Positions 7,156-16,972 of a stretch of 64,000 nucleotides of DNA are shown here, one piece after another. The notes beneath the pieces are model-generated. The model searched no databases. It saw only the letters and a program-made list of their open reading frames with translations, and was not told the origin of the DNA. The first letter of the stretch is position 1. Each line of letters starts with the position of its first letter. The stretch is from Gryllotalpicola ginsengisoli DSM 22003 (GTDB lineage Bacteria > Actinomycetota > Actinomycetes > Actinomycetales > Microbacteriaceae), in NCBI RefSeq assembly GCF_000419445.1, contig NZ_AULK01000002.1:372001-436000 (forward strand). The letters run 5' to 3'. A program made the translations under genes and the position numbers.

Positions 7156-8134
7156 CCGCCGCGCCCCGTTCCCCGTCGGACCGTGGTTGTGGACGGCGAT
7201 GATGGCGCCGTTCACGCCGGTGCAGTCGAGGTGGCTCAACGCGCAGCCGCTGACCACGGTGCGGTACGAGCTCGACATCGACTACGTGGGTGAGGGTCAC
7301 CGCGGCCAGCACCTCGACGTGCTGACGCCGCGCTCGGCCGCCGAAGGCGGCGAGAGCCTGCCCGTGTACGTCTACTTCCACGGCGGCGGGTGGACCAGCG
7401 GCGACAAGGCGGCGCTGACCAAGTACTGCGCGGTCCAGGCCGACACCGGCATCGTCGTGGTCAACGTGAACTATCGCACTGCCGGGCTCCTGCGCGGCGG
7501 CTTCCACATGCGGCACATGCTGCACGACGCGAACGACGCGCTGCGGTGGGTGGCGGCGCACATCGCCGACTTCGGCGGCGATCCGGGCACGATCGTGCTC
7601 GGCGGCGACAGCGCGGGTGCGCAGATCGCCGCGCTGTACGCGGCGATGACGACCCGGCCCGAGCTCGCCGATCACTACGGTCTGCGAACGGCGATCACCC
7701 GCCGCGAGCTCGGCGGCCTCGTGCTGCACTGCGGCGCCGTCGACTTCTCGGTCGTCTTCGAGCCGGGCTTCATCATGAGCCACGACTTCGTGCGCATGCT
7801 GCTGCCCGGCTATCGGCGCGCCCGGATGAAGCCGGTGGCCCTGCAGCGGGCGAGCCGCTGGCTCAGCCCCATCGAGTGGCTCGACGAGAACTACCCGCCC
7901 GCGCTCGTGACGACCAGCGAACGCGACATCTTCTATCAAGCCAATCTCAACTTCGTGCGTGCGGCCGAGGCGAAGGGAGTCCCCGTCGAACTGCTCAGTT
8001 ACGAGTGGAGTTCGAAGAACACCGAGCACACCTGGCAGCAGTACGCCGGCCACCCCGAGTCGCAGGAGGTGTACTCGCGCCTGCAGCGGTTCATCGCCGA
8101 GGTCAACTCACGTGCACGATCGGCCGGCGCCTAG
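7136..8134 (+). CDS. Alpha/beta-hydrolase, hormone-sensitive-lipase-like esterase
   Basis: A 332-residue member of the HSL/esterase branch. The oxyanion motif HGGGW is at residues 82-86 and the nucleophile elbow GGDSAGAQ holds Ser159; TSERDIF near the C-terminus should carry the Asp and the later EHTW region the His. It probably hydrolyses small acyl esters; the substrate is unknown. A hydrophobic stretch near the N-terminus (LWTAMMAPF) is too weak to call a membrane anchor. GGAG lies before the ATG, inside the end of the preceding gene. The 3' end overlaps the convergent permease gene by 32 bp. Confidence 0.87.
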   Translation: MSRRSGSRRAPFPVGPWLWTAMMAPFTPVQSRWLNAQPLTTVRYELDIDYVGEGHRGQHLDVLTPRSAAEGGESLPVYVYFHGGGWTSGDKAALTKYCAVQADTGIVVVNVNYRTAGLLRGGFHMRHMLHDANDALRWVAAHIADFGGDPGTIVLGGDSAGAQIAALYAAMTTRPELADHYGLRTAITRRELGGLVLHCGAVDFSVVFEPGFIMSHDFVRMLLPGYRRARMKPVALQRASRWLSPIEWLDENYPPALVTTSERDIFYQANLNFVRAAEAKGVPVELLSYEWSSKNTEHTWQQYAGHPESQEVYSRLQRFIAEVNSRARSAGA

Positions 8135-10097
8135 GGTTCTTCTCCGCCTCGCGTAGCACCTCGCGGGTCACGGGCGCGATCTCGCCGGTTCCGTCGAGCA
8201 GGAACCGGGCCATGTTGGAGACCGGATTGCCCTCGTTCCACTGGAAGTACACGCTGGGCACGACGCCGGTGAGGTCGCGGATCTCGAGGAGCACGGCGGC
8301 GATGGCGTTCGGAACCGAGATGCTCTCGAGCTGGAGCACGCGGTATCCGTGCTTCTCGACGCCGCGCACGACGAGGTCCTCGACGAAATCGGAGGCGTCC
8401 TCCACGTCGCGGGGCTTCGGCAGCACCTCCAGGAAGATGATGCTGTTGCTTTGCGGGATGTGGCTGTAGAAGCGTTCCGAGCGGCTTTTCTTGCGGTATT
8501 CGTCCTCCGTGTCGGGGCCCGGCTCGTGCGCCACGATGCGGATCGTGCCCGACTCGTCGTCGGCCTGCTCCTGCAGCCAGGCGAGCGCGCGGTCGTCGAA
8601 CTTCACCGAGGTGGCGCGCAGCTCGAAGGAGCGGCGCACGCGGGAGACGAGTGAGACGACGAGGATGCCGAGGATGAACAGCATCGCGATCCGCACGCCG
8701 TCGGGGCGTTCGATGACGTTGGCGACGGTGGTGTAGAGGAACACCACCGTGACGAAACCGAACGCGATCGTGCGCCGGCGCTGCCGGCGGCGCCGCGCCG
8801 AGACGGTCACGGCGAACGCGGCCGAGCTCATCAGGACCAGCACGCCGGTGGCGTACGCGCCGCCCTGCGCGTCGACGTTCGCCCTGAAGACGAGGGTGAC
8901 GAGGAACGCGATCGCCGTGAACAGCACCACGAGCGGCCGCACCGCGCTCGCCCACTGCGGAGCCATGCCGTAGCGGGGCAGGTAGCGCGGCACGAGGTTG
9001 AGCAGGCCGGCCATGGCCGAGGCGCCGGCGAACCACAGGATCGCGATCGTCGAGAGGTCGTACAGCGAGCCGAACGCGGAGCCGAGGTACTCGTGGGCGA
9101 GGTACGCCAGTGCGCGGCCGTTGGCGTGCCCGCCCGGCTGGAACTCGCGCTGCGGGATGAGCAGCGTGGTCGCCACGCTCGAAGTGATCAGGAACACGCT
9201 CATGATGAGCGCCGCCACCGTCAGCAGGCGCTTGGCGCCGCGGATCCGGCCCATCGGATGCTTCGGCGTGTCGTTCTTCCCGCCGGTGATCTGCGGCATG
9301 ACGGCGACGCCGGTCTCGAATCCGGAGAGCCCGAGCGCGAGCTTCGGGAAGACGAGCAGGGAGATGCCGATGATCTGCGGCCAGCCGCCGTGCATCGTCG
9401 TCACCGCCCTCCACCAGTCGGTCAGGAGCGGCGGCCGTGCGGCCACATGCCCGAGCGCCACCACGAGCACGATCGCGTTCAGCAGCAGGTAGGAGCCGAC
9501 CAGCGCGATCGCGATGCCGATGGCCTCGCGGAACCCGCGCAGGAACACCGCGCCGAGCAGTCCGATGAGGAACAGTGTGACGACGATCTGCCAACCGGTG
9601 CCGGTGAACCAGTGCGGTGTCAGCGGATTCTCGAGTGCATGGGCCGAGGCATCCGCTGCGGACAGCGTGATGGTGATCATGAAGTCGGTCGCCGCGAAGC
9701 CCAGCAGCACGAGTACGAACAGCTTCCCCCACCAGTACGGCAGGGTGCGCTCGAGCATCTGGATCGAGCCCGACCCGCGGAAGCTCTCCCGTGCGACGCG
9801 CCGGTACACGGGCAGCGCGCAGCACAGCGTCATGACGAGCAGCACGACCGTGGCGAAGGGGGAGAGCAGGCCGGCGGCGAGCGCGGCGATGGCCGGCTGG
9901 TAGCCGAGGGTGGAGAAGTAGTCGACACCGGTCAGGCACATCACCCGCCACCAGGAATGCGTCTTCTCGGTCTCCGCCCCGTGCGGACCCACCTGGGTGC
10001 CGCGGATGTCGGTCATGCCGTTCAGGAACCAGTCGCGCAGCCGGCGGCGGGACGAGGCGAGGTCGCTCACCAGGCCGATGGTACGTGAGCCGGTCAT
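8103..10097 (-). CDS. APC-family permease (amino-acid transporter type)
   Basis: A 664-residue inner-membrane protein of the amino acid-polyamine-organocation superfamily. After a soluble arm, about a dozen hydrophobic helices run from the segment starting [17 protein letters not shown] to the [13 protein letters not shown] region. A cytosolic C-terminal domain of about 170 residues follows, longer than in simple amino-acid permeases and reminiscent of large APC/KUP-like carriers. The substrate cannot be inferred. An internal ATG (MTDIRG) is a possible alternative start. It begins 6 bases after the stop of the uracil permease gene, so the two form an operon. Confidence 0.85.
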   Translation of the reverse strand: MTGSRTIGLVSDLASSRRRLRDWFLNGMTDIRGTQVGPHGAETEKTHSWWRVMCLTGVDYFSTLGYQPAIAALAAGLLSPFATVVLLVMTLCCALPVYRRVARESFRGSGSIQMLERTLPYWWGKLFVLVLLGFAATDFMITITLSAADASAHALENPLTPHWFTGTGWQIVVTLFLIGLLGAVFLRGFREAIGIAIALVGSYLLLNAIVLVVALGHVAARPPLLTDWWRAVTTMHGGWPQIIGISLLVFPKLALGLSGFETGVAVMPQITGGKNDTPKHPMGRIRGAKRLLTVAALIMSVFLITSSVATTLLIPQREFQPGGHANGRALAYLAHEYLGSAFGSLYDLSTIAILWFAGASAMAGLLNLVPRYLPRYGMAPQWASAVRPLVVLFTAIAFLVTLVFRANVDAQGGAYATGVLVLMSSAAFAVTVSARRRRQRRRTIAFGFVTVVFLYTTVANVIERPDGVRIAMLFILGILVVSLVSRVRRSFELRATSVKFDDRALAWLQEQADDESGTIRIVAHEPGPDTEDEYRKKSRSERFYSHIPQSNSIIFLEVLPKPRDVEDASDFVEDLVVRGVEKHGYRVLQLESISVPNAIAAVLLEIRDLTGVVPSVYFQWNEGNPVSNMARFLLDGTGEIAPVTREVLREAEKNPRRRPIVHVS

Positions 10098-10103
10098 GAC
10101 GCC

Positions 10104-11399
10104 TCAGGAGGTGCCGCGCACCCTTCCGATCCAGGTCATGGCGTGGTACACGAGGATCGCGGCGATCGCCCCGAACGCGATGCCCGCGATCTGCACCCGG
10201 CCGAAGGTGAGGGTGATGTCCGCGATGCCGATCACGAGTGCGATCGCGGCCGTGAACTGGTTGCGCGGCTTGGAGAAGTCGACCTTGTTGTCGATCCAGA
10301 TCTTGATGCCGATGACGCCGATCAGGCCGTACAGCGCGACGGTCGCGCCGCCCAGCACGCCGGAGGGGATCGAATAGATCACGGCGCCCACCTTGGGGCA
10401 CAGCCCCAGGAGGATGGCGAAGACGCCCGCGACCCAGTAGGCGGCGGTCGAGTAGACGCGGGTCGCCGCCATCGTGCCGATGTTCTCGCCGTAGGTGGTG
10501 GTGCCGCTGCCGCCGAAGAGGCCGGCGAGCGTCGTCGAGAGACCGTCGGCGAACAGGGCCCGCCCCGTCAGGCGGTTCAGCTCCGGCTGCCCCGACATGG
10601 CGGCGACGGCACGGATGTGCCCCACGTTCTCGGCGATCAGGGCCAGCACGATCGGCAGGAATGCGGCCAGCAGCGACCAGGTCGGCTTGCTGCCGTCGAA
10701 CGGGTTCGCCGGCAGGTGGAACTCCGGCAGCCCCACCCAGGCGGCGGAGCCCACGGCCGAGAGGTCGACCTGGCCCTGCAGCGCCGCCGCGATCCAGCCG
10801 ACGACCACCCCGAGGAAGATCGACAGCCGCCCGATCAGGCCGCGGAACAGGACGGCGATCAGCACGATCGCCGCCAGGGTGATGGCCGCGGTCAGCGGCG
10901 CGGTGAGGAAGTTGGAGCCGGCGGTGGGGGCGAGGTTGAAGCCGATCAGCGCGACGATCGCCCCGGCCACCACCGGCGGCATGAGCAGGTCGATCCAGCG
11001 CGTGCCGGTCCAGATCACCAGCAGCCCGACGAGGGCGAGCACCACGCCGACCGCGACGATGCCGAACAGCGCGGAGGGCAGGGCCGCGGTGTGGCTGTAC
11101 TTCGCGCCCATCGCCGCCGCGATCGGCGCGAGGAACGCGAAGGAGGAGCCCAGATAGCTCGGCAGCCGGTTGCCGGTGATCACGAGGAACAGCAGCGTGC
11201 CGATTCCGGAGAACAGCAGCGTCGTGGCCGGCGGGAAGTGCGTGATGAGCGGCACGAGGAAGGTCGCGCCGAACATGGCCACGACGTGCTGGGCTCCGAT
11301 GCCGATGGTGCGCGGCCAGCTGAGGCGCTCGCCGGGCGCGACGATGGCGTCGGGGGCGATCGCCTTGCCGTCGCCGTGTAGCGTCCAGGACAGGGGCAT
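10104..11399 (-). CDS. uraA: Uracil permease, NCS2 family
   Basis: A 431-residue proton-coupled nucleobase symporter with the family layout of 14 membrane helices. Matches to UraA include QHVVAMFGATFLVPL, PSYLGSSFAF and the AENVGHIRAV helix, which carries the substrate-binding Glu. Uracil is the likely substrate; xanthine specificity is less likely from the N-terminal match. CATTCT (11412-11407, minus strand) sits 7 bases before the ATG, and a GGGAG that is too close to serve as a normal ribosome site fills the gap, so the mRNA is probably leaderless. The serine hydrolase gene is divergent. Confidence 0.9.
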   Translation of the reverse strand: MPLSWTLHGDGKAIAPDAIVAPGERLSWPRTIGIGAQHVVAMFGATFLVPLITHFPPATTLLFSGIGTLLFLVITGNRLPSYLGSSFAFLAPIAAAMGAKYSHTAALPSALFGIVAVGVVLALVGLLVIWTGTRWIDLLMPPVVAGAIVALIGFNLAPTAGSNFLTAPLTAAITLAAIVLIAVLFRGLIGRLSIFLGVVVGWIAAALQGQVDLSAVGSAAWVGLPEFHLPANPFDGSKPTWSLLAAFLPIVLALIAENVGHIRAVAAMSGQPELNRLTGRALFADGLSTTLAGLFGGSGTTTYGENIGTMAATRVYSTAAYWVAGVFAILLGLCPKVGAVIYSIPSGVLGGATVALYGLIGVIGIKIWIDNKVDFSKPRNQFTAAIALVIGIADITLTFGRVQIAGIAFGAIAAILVYHAMTWIGRVRGTS

Positions 11400-11440
11400 G
11401 GCTCCCAGAATGGCGCAGCCCGCCCGGTAGTGTCGAACGC

Positions 11441-12859
11441 ATGGCGATGCAACGCAGCTCGGCGCCCTCCGTCGGCATCGATCCGGCCGCGGTCACGGCA
11501 TTCGCCGACGCGGTCGATGCGGCGGGGCTCGGGGTGCACGGCCTCGTCATCGCGAGGTTCGGCCGCGTCGCGGCCGAGGCGTGGTGGCATCCGTATGCGC
11601 CCGACGAGCCGCACATGATGTTCTCGGTCAGCAAGGCCTTCACCTCGATGGCTGTGGGCCTCGCGATCGCCGAGGGGGCGCTCGGCCTCGACGAGCCGAC
11701 GCACGCGGTCTTCCCCGAACACCCCGAGGTGCCGGGGCAGACCATCCGGCACCTGCTCACGATGACCACGGGGCACGACCGCGACAGCTTCGCCCTGATG
11801 CGGCCGATGCCCGACCGCGACTGGGTGCGGGTGTTCTTCGAGCTCGCGGCGCCGTACCCGCCCGGCGAGCACTTCGTCTACGACACCGGCGCCAGCTACG
11901 TGCTCGGCGCCGCGGTGAGCCGGCGCACGGGCCTGTCGCTCACCGACTTCCTGCAGCCGCGGCTGTTCGAGCCGCTCGGCTGGCCGCGCCCGCACTGGGA
12001 GCGGGATCCGCGCGGCCAGGAGCACGCGGGCACCGGGCTCAAGCTCACCACGCGCCAGCTCGCCGAGTTCGGTCAGCTGCTGCTGCAGAGAGGCCGCTGG
12101 GAGGGCAGGCAGCTCGTGCCCGCCGACTACGTCGAGGCGGCGAGCGCGCATCAGACCCGCAACCCATGGTTCGCGAGCCACGAGTCGCGCATCGGCTACG
12201 GCTTCCAGCTCTGGCGCTCGACCCACGGCTTCCGTGCCGACGGGATGTGGGGGCAGTTCGCCGCCGTGATCCCCGAGCTGCAGCTCGTCGTCGCGACGAC
12301 CTCCGGCTCGTTCGACGCCAACCGCATCCTCGAGACGGCGTGGCGCCACCTGCTTCCCGGCGTCGACCCCGCCTTCGCCCCGCCCACCGGGCACCCCGAC
12401 GGCGCCGTCTTCACGCCCGGCGGCCGGCGGGTGCCCGACCCGGTCTTCGATGAGGCGGATGCGTCGCGCGAGGCCGCCCTGTCGGGCATCCGCTTCCGCC
12501 TCCAGGGCAACCGGCTGGGCGTCGACGAGCTGACGGTCGAGTTCGCGCCGGACCAGGTGGCCCTCGTCCTGTCCGGCTCCGGCATCGTGGCCGAGCGGCT
12601 CGTCGCGGGACGCGGCGGATGGGTGCCCGGCCGGACCGCGCTTTGGCCGGAGGAGCAGCTGCCCGAGGTGCCGTACGCGGCGTGGGCGGGGTGGACGGGC
12701 GGCGCGCTCGAGGTGCACCAGCAGCTGACCGGCACGCCGCTGCGGCGCATCTGGCGGCTCGAGCCGGACTCGGCGGAGGGCGCGCGGCTCATCGTCACGT
12801 TCCTGCCGGACGCCGGTCCCGAGGCGGCGGAGGACCTGCTATTGACCGCGCGTCAATAG
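11441..12859 (+). CDS. Serine hydrolase, class C beta-lactamase family
   Basis: A 472-residue protein of the beta-lactamase/esterase (PBP-like) fold. The active-site SxxK is SVSK at residues 62-65, and the second motif appears as YDT (Tyr147) in place of the usual YxN. No signal peptide is evident, so it is probably cytosolic and acts as an esterase or peptidase rather than an antibiotic-degrading enzyme. The last 100 or so residues form an extra beta-rich domain. TAGTGT (11428-11433) lies 7 bases before the ATG, implying a leaderless mRNA. The end of the gene overlaps a 23-bp palindrome. Confidence 0.85.
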   Translation: MAMQRSSAPSVGIDPAAVTAFADAVDAAGLGVHGLVIARFGRVAAEAWWHPYAPDEPHMMFSVSKAFTSMAVGLAIAEGALGLDEPTHAVFPEHPEVPGQTIRHLLTMTTGHDRDSFALMRPMPDRDWVRVFFELAAPYPPGEHFVYDTGASYVLGAAVSRRTGLSLTDFLQPRLFEPLGWPRPHWERDPRGQEHAGTGLKLTTRQLAEFGQLLLQRGRWEGRQLVPADYVEAASAHQTRNPWFASHESRIGYGFQLWRSTHGFRADGMWGQFAAVIPELQLVVATTSGSFDANRILETAWRHLLPGVDPAFAPPTGHPDGAVFTPGGRRVPDPVFDEADASREAALSGIRFRLQGNRLGVDELTVEFAPDQVALVLSGSGIVAERLVAGRGGWVPGRTALWPEEQLPEVPYAAWAGWTGGALEVHQQLTGTPLRRIWRLEPDSAEGARLIVTFLPDAGPEAAEDLLLTARQ

Positions 12860-12860
12860 C
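12838..12860. promoter_or_regulatory. Palindromic putative operator at the aldehyde dehydrogenase promoter
   Basis: Perfect 9-bp arms, GCTATTGAC (12838-12846) and GTCAATAGC (12852-12860), are separated by CGCGC. The element spans the serine hydrolase stop codon and covers the -35 region of the proposed aldehyde dehydrogenase promoter (-10 TAGCAT at 12863-12868). There is no T-run, so an operator is more likely than a terminator. Confidence 0.5.
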
Positions 12861-12875
12861 AGTAGCATGGCGGCC

Positions 12876-14294
12876 ATGACCTCCACCGCCGAAGCCGGGG
12901 CCGGCGCCGCGGCATCCGTCGCTGCGACCGTGGCGGCCCTGCGGCAGACCTACGACACCGGCCGCACCAAGCCGCTGGCCTGGCGCCTCGCCCAGCTGAA
13001 GGCGCTGCGCCGCCTGCTGACCGAGAACGGCGCGGCGATCGAGGACGCGCTGTGGTCGGATCTGCACAAGGCCCCGGCCGAGACCCACTTCATGGAGACG
13101 GGCTTCACGGTCGCCGAGATCGACGCGATCTCCGCCAAGCTGCGCAGGTGGCTGAGGCCCCGCCCGGTGCCGACGCCGCCCGCGCTGCTGCCCGCGCGGT
13201 CGAGGGTCGTGCTGGAACCTCTCGGCGTCGTCGCCGTGATCGCCCCCTGGAACTACCCGGTGCAACTGCTGCTCGGCCCGGCAGCGGGCGCCCTCGCGGC
13301 CGGCAACGCGGTCGTGCTCAAGCCGAGCGAGCTGGCTCCCGCCACCTCGGCGGTGCTCGCCGAACTCGTGCCGCGCTACCTCGACCGCGACGCCGTCGCC
13401 GTCGTCGAGGGCGGGGTGCCCGAGACCACCGCGCTGCTCGGCCAGCGCCTGGACCACATCTTCTACACCGGCAACGGCACGGTCGGGAAGATCGTGATGG
13501 AGGCCGCGGCGAAGCACCTCACCCCCGTCACCCTCGAGCTCGGCGGCAAATCGCCCACCTACGTCGACGACACCGTCGACCTCGACGCGGCCGCGAGCCG
13601 CATCGCCTGGGGGCGGTTCGTGAACGCCGGGCAGACCTGCGTCGCCCCCGACTACGTGCTCGCCACCGCCGCCGTGCAGGCCGAGCTCGGCCCCGCCGTC
13701 GCCCGGTGGATCAAGCGCTACTTCGGCGCCGACCCGCAGGCCAGCCCCGACTACGGGCGCATCGTCAACGACCGGCACTTCCAGCGGCTGCGCGGGCTGC
13801 TCGGCGCGGGGACCACGGTGGCCGGCGGGCAGGCCGACGCCGCCGAGCGGTACCTCGCGCCGACCGTGCTGGCCGACGTGCCGCGCGAGGCGCCCGTGAT
13901 GCAGGAGGAGATCTTCGGCCCGATCCTGCCGTTCGTGACCGTCGACGGACTCGACGACGCGATCCGGTTCATCAACACGCACGACAAGCCGCTCGCGCTG
14001 TACGTGTTCACAGAGGATGCGCGCACCAAGCGCCGCTTCCTGACCGAGACCAGCTCCGGCGCCGTCGGCTTCGGCATCCCCCTCGCCCACCTCTCCGTGC
14101 ATTCGCTGCCGTTCGGCGGCGTCGGCGCGAGCGGCATGGGCGCGTATCACGGGCATCGCTCGGTCACCACCTTCAGCCACGAGAAGGCCGTCATCTCGAA
14201 ACCGCTGAAGCCCGACACGATGCGGCTCGTCGCCCCGCCCTACACACCTGCCCGGCAGAAGCTGATCCGCCGCTGGCTCGGCCGGATCAGCTGA
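12876..14294 (+). CDS. Aldehyde dehydrogenase (class 3-like)
   Basis: Oxidises an aldehyde to the acid with NAD(P)+. The 472-residue length, compact N-terminus and motifs (APWNYPVQLL, TGNGTVGK, TLELGGKSP with Glu221, NAGQTCVAP with catalytic Cys255, EEIFGPILP) place it with class 3/fatty-aldehyde and coniferyl-aldehyde dehydrogenases. I prefer the ATG at 12876 to the one at 12867 because TAGCAT (12863-12868) then sits 7 bases upstream as a leaderless -10, and the earlier ATG would lie inside that hexamer. The C-terminus is Arg/Pro-rich without a clear membrane anchor. Confidence 0.92.
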   Translation: MTSTAEAGAGAAASVAATVAALRQTYDTGRTKPLAWRLAQLKALRRLLTENGAAIEDALWSDLHKAPAETHFMETGFTVAEIDAISAKLRRWLRPRPVPTPPALLPARSRVVLEPLGVVAVIAPWNYPVQLLLGPAAGALAAGNAVVLKPSELAPATSAVLAELVPRYLDRDAVAVVEGGVPETTALLGQRLDHIFYTGNGTVGKIVMEAAAKHLTPVTLELGGKSPTYVDDTVDLDAAASRIAWGRFVNAGQTCVAPDYVLATAAVQAELGPAVARWIKRYFGADPQASPDYGRIVNDRHFQRLRGLLGAGTTVAGGQADAAERYLAPTVLADVPREAPVMQEEIFGPILPFVTVDGLDDAIRFINTHDKPLALYVFTEDARTKRRFLTETSSGAVGFGIPLAHLSVHSLPFGGVGASGMGAYHGHRSVTTFSHEKAVISKPLKPDTMRLVAPPYTPARQKLIRRWLGRIS

Positions 14295-14379
14295 CGCCTT
14301 TCCCGGGCGTCGGGCTGCCGATCACGGCTTCACGCGCCGCAGTCCGTCGATGTCGGTGGTGGCTGCTTGACTGCCGTGC

Positions 14380-15552
14380 ATGAAGACCGGGACTCCGACG
14401 CAGAGCGCGTGGGAGCGCGTGCGCGAGCAGGGTCTCGACGAGGCTCGTGCGGCGCTGCGCGAGCAGGCGATCGCCGAGGCGCGGGTGATCGCGGCCATCT
14501 GCGACGTCGTCGACAACGCTGTCGCACATCCGCAGATCGAACTCGAGCCCGGGGTCGAGACGCATCCGGAAGCCGATGGTCTCGCCCAGCGATCGGCCAT
14601 CCTCGGCCTCGCGCTCGAACTGGGGTTCAGCCAGGGGCAGGTCGCGGCCAAGCTCTCCAGCGGTCGTCGCCTCAGGCGTGACCTGCCGCGCACCTGGGCC
14701 GCATTCCGGTCCGGCGAGCTCACCTCGCAGAAGGCGCGCATCATCCTCGACAAAGCCGCCGAACTGCCCGACGACCAGATGGTGCTCGACTGGTTCGACG
14801 ACGACATCTCACGCATCGCGGCCGGGCTGACCGCGGCCCAGTTGCGCCGCAAAGCAGCCGTCTTGGCCCGCCGCTACGGTGCGGAATCGCTCGATGCTCG
14901 GCACGCCCGCGCCGCACGCAAGCGCGGCGTGTGGATCGAGCCCGACGACGAGGGCATGGCGTGGCTGACCGCCTACAGCGAGCGCAGCGTGGACGAGAAA
15001 CGCGCCGACGTGTTCGCCGACATCCTCCTCGGGCGCGGCACACCCTTCGAGGTGAGGCCGACCGTCAACGTGTACGTGCCCGTGCTGAACCTGATCGACT
15101 GCCCGGACTCCAGGCGGCAGGCGACGATCGAGGGTGTTGTGCCGATACCCCGGGGTCGGGCCAAGACCCTGGTCGGCGGCTCGGCCACGCTCACCCGCAT
15201 CTTCACCGACCCCGTGGACGGGGCGATCCTCGGCGTGGGCCGCAAGAACTACCCTCCCGGCGCCGACCTGAAGCGCTTCGTCCTCGCCCGCGACGAGACC
15301 TGCACCGCACCCGGCTGTATCAGACCCGCCTCCAGCTGCGACATCGACCACCGCCTCGACTGGGCCAAGGGCGGCATGACGGATGCGTCGAACCTGCACG
15401 CCCTGTGCGCATCCGACCACACCTTGAAGCACAAGACGAAATGGGCCGTCAGCGTCGGCCCGCGCGGCCACGACTACTGGCGCTCACCCGGCGGCCGGGT
15501 CTACCGCGACACCTCCGACGACCCCCCGCCGTTGCGACCCCGCGCCCCATAG
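14380..15552 (+). CDS. DUF222/HNH endonuclease domain protein (13E12 repeat family)
   Basis: A 390-residue member of a family found in many copies in Actinobacteria. The N-terminal helical DUF222 domain (about residues 1-290) includes TSQKARIILDKA and RRKAAVLARRYG. The C-terminal HNH domain has CTAPGC, CDIDHRLDWAKGG and NLHALCASDHTLKHKTKW, with the Cys pairs that bind structural zinc and the catalytic His. The family's role is unsettled; association with mobile DNA has been suggested, but I see no repeats or integrase here. No frameshift is evident. Confidence 0.88.
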   Translation: MKTGTPTQSAWERVREQGLDEARAALREQAIAEARVIAAICDVVDNAVAHPQIELEPGVETHPEADGLAQRSAILGLALELGFSQGQVAAKLSSGRRLRRDLPRTWAAFRSGELTSQKARIILDKAAELPDDQMVLDWFDDDISRIAAGLTAAQLRRKAAVLARRYGAESLDARHARAARKRGVWIEPDDEGMAWLTAYSERSVDEKRADVFADILLGRGTPFEVRPTVNVYVPVLNLIDCPDSRRQATIEGVVPIPRGRAKTLVGGSATLTRIFTDPVDGAILGVGRKNYPPGADLKRFVLARDETCTAPGCIRPASSCDIDHRLDWAKGGMTDASNLHALCASDHTLKHKTKWAVSVGPRGHDYWRSPGGRVYRDTSDDPPPLRPRAP

Positions 15553-15561
15553 GGTGGGAGC

Positions 15562-16956
15562 GTGCGGATCGAAGCGGACTCGCTCGGCGAGCGACAGATT
15601 CCCGACGAGGCGTACTGGGGCGTGCACACGGCGCGCGCGGTGGAGAACTTCCCCATCTCGAAACGGCCGATCTCGGTCTACTCTGAGTTGGTGCGCGCCC
15701 TCGCCTCGGTGAAGCAGGCCGCCGCCCGGGCCAACGTCGAACTCGGCGTGCTAGCCCCCGAGAAGGCCGCGCTCATCGACGCCGCCTGCCAGGAGATCAT
15801 CGACGGAGCCCTGCACGACCAGTTCGTCGTCGGCGTGATCCAGGGCGGAGCCGGCACCTCGACGAACATGAACGCCAACGAGGTGATCGCGAACCGCGCG
15901 CTGGAGCTGGCCGGCCGGCCCAAGGGCGACTACGGCTTCCTGCATCCGATCGACGACGTCAACCGCAGCCAGTCGACCAACGACGTCTACCCGACCGCGG
16001 TCAAGCTCGCGCTGATGTTCTCGCTGACCAGCATGCTCGACGAGATGCGGATGCTGCGCGATGCGTTCGCCGCGAAGGGGGACGAGTTCCGGCACATCCT
16101 CAAGATCGGCCGCACCCAGCTGCAGGACGCGGTGCCGCTGACCCTCGGGCAGGAGTTCCACGGCTGGGCGACGACGATGAGCGAGGACGTCGACCGGATC
16201 ACCGACACGCTGCCGCTGCTGCGCGAGATCAACCTGGGCGCCACGGCGATCGGCACCGGCATCAACGCGGAGCCGGGGTATGCGGCATCCGTGCGCCGTC
16301 ATCTCTCCGAGATCACGGGCTTCGAACTCGTCACCGCACCCGACCTGATCGAGGCGACCAGCGACACCGGCGTGTTCATGACCTTCTCGAGCGCGCTGAA
16401 GCGCGCGGCCGTCAAGCTGTCGAAGATCTGCAACGATCTGCGCCTGCTCTCCTCCGGGCCACAGGCGGGACTGGGCGAGATCAACCTGCCGGCGCGCCAG
16501 GCGGGCTCGAGCATCATGCCCGGCAAGGTGAACCCGGTGATCCCCGAGGCGGTGAACCAGGTGGCGTTCTCGGTGGTCGGCGCCGACGTCACCGTCACCA
16601 TGGCCGTCGAGGCGGGGCAGCTGCAGCTGAACGCGTTCGAGCCGGTCATCGCGCACTCTCTGCTGCAGTCGGTGACCTGGATGCGGCAGGCCTTCCAGAC
16701 GCTGCGGGTGAACTGCGTCACGGGCATCACCGCCAACGAGCAGCGGCTGGCCGCCATGGTGGGCTCGAGCGTCAGCGTCGTCACCGCCCTCACCCCCGTG
16801 ATCGGCTACCAGGCCGCCGCCGCGCTCGCCAAGACGGCGCTGCTGACCGGGCGCAGCATCGCCGACCTCGTCGTGGAATCCGGGCTGATGACGCGCGAAC
16901 AGGTGGAGCGCGAGCTCGCCCCCGAGCGCCTGTCCGGGGCGCCGGCGGAGGCGTGA
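15562..16956 (+). CDS. aspA: Aspartate ammonia-lyase
   Basis: Converts L-aspartate to fumarate and ammonia. The 464-residue protein matches AspA from its first residues (RIEADSLGE, AYWGVHTARAVENF), has the NRSQSTNDVYPT region and the superfamily signature GSSIMPGKVNP with the mobile catalytic Ser loop. Fumarase C is the main alternative, but the AYWGVHT start and the QEFHGW segment favour aspartase. The start is GTG, 6 bases after TAGGGT (15550-15555), so the mRNA is probably leaderless. Confidence 0.92.
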   Translation: MRIEADSLGERQIPDEAYWGVHTARAVENFPISKRPISVYSELVRALASVKQAAARANVELGVLAPEKAALIDAACQEIIDGALHDQFVVGVIQGGAGTSTNMNANEVIANRALELAGRPKGDYGFLHPIDDVNRSQSTNDVYPTAVKLALMFSLTSMLDEMRMLRDAFAAKGDEFRHILKIGRTQLQDAVPLTLGQEFHGWATTMSEDVDRITDTLPLLREINLGATAIGTGINAEPGYAASVRRHLSEITGFELVTAPDLIEATSDTGVFMTFSSALKRAAVKLSKICNDLRLLSSGPQAGLGEINLPARQAGSSIMPGKVNPVIPEAVNQVAFSVVGADVTVTMAVEAGQLQLNAFEPVIAHSLLQSVTWMRQAFQTLRVNCVTGITANEQRLAAMVGSSVSVVTALTPVIGYQAAAALAKTALLTGRSIADLVVESGLMTREQVERELAPERLSGAPAEA

Positions 16957-16972
16957 GCCGAGAAAGCGCAGA

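Noticed and set aside
14380-15552. DUF222/HNH gene as a sign of a mobile element
   Set aside because: No flanking repeats, integrase, transposase or shift in composition is visible.
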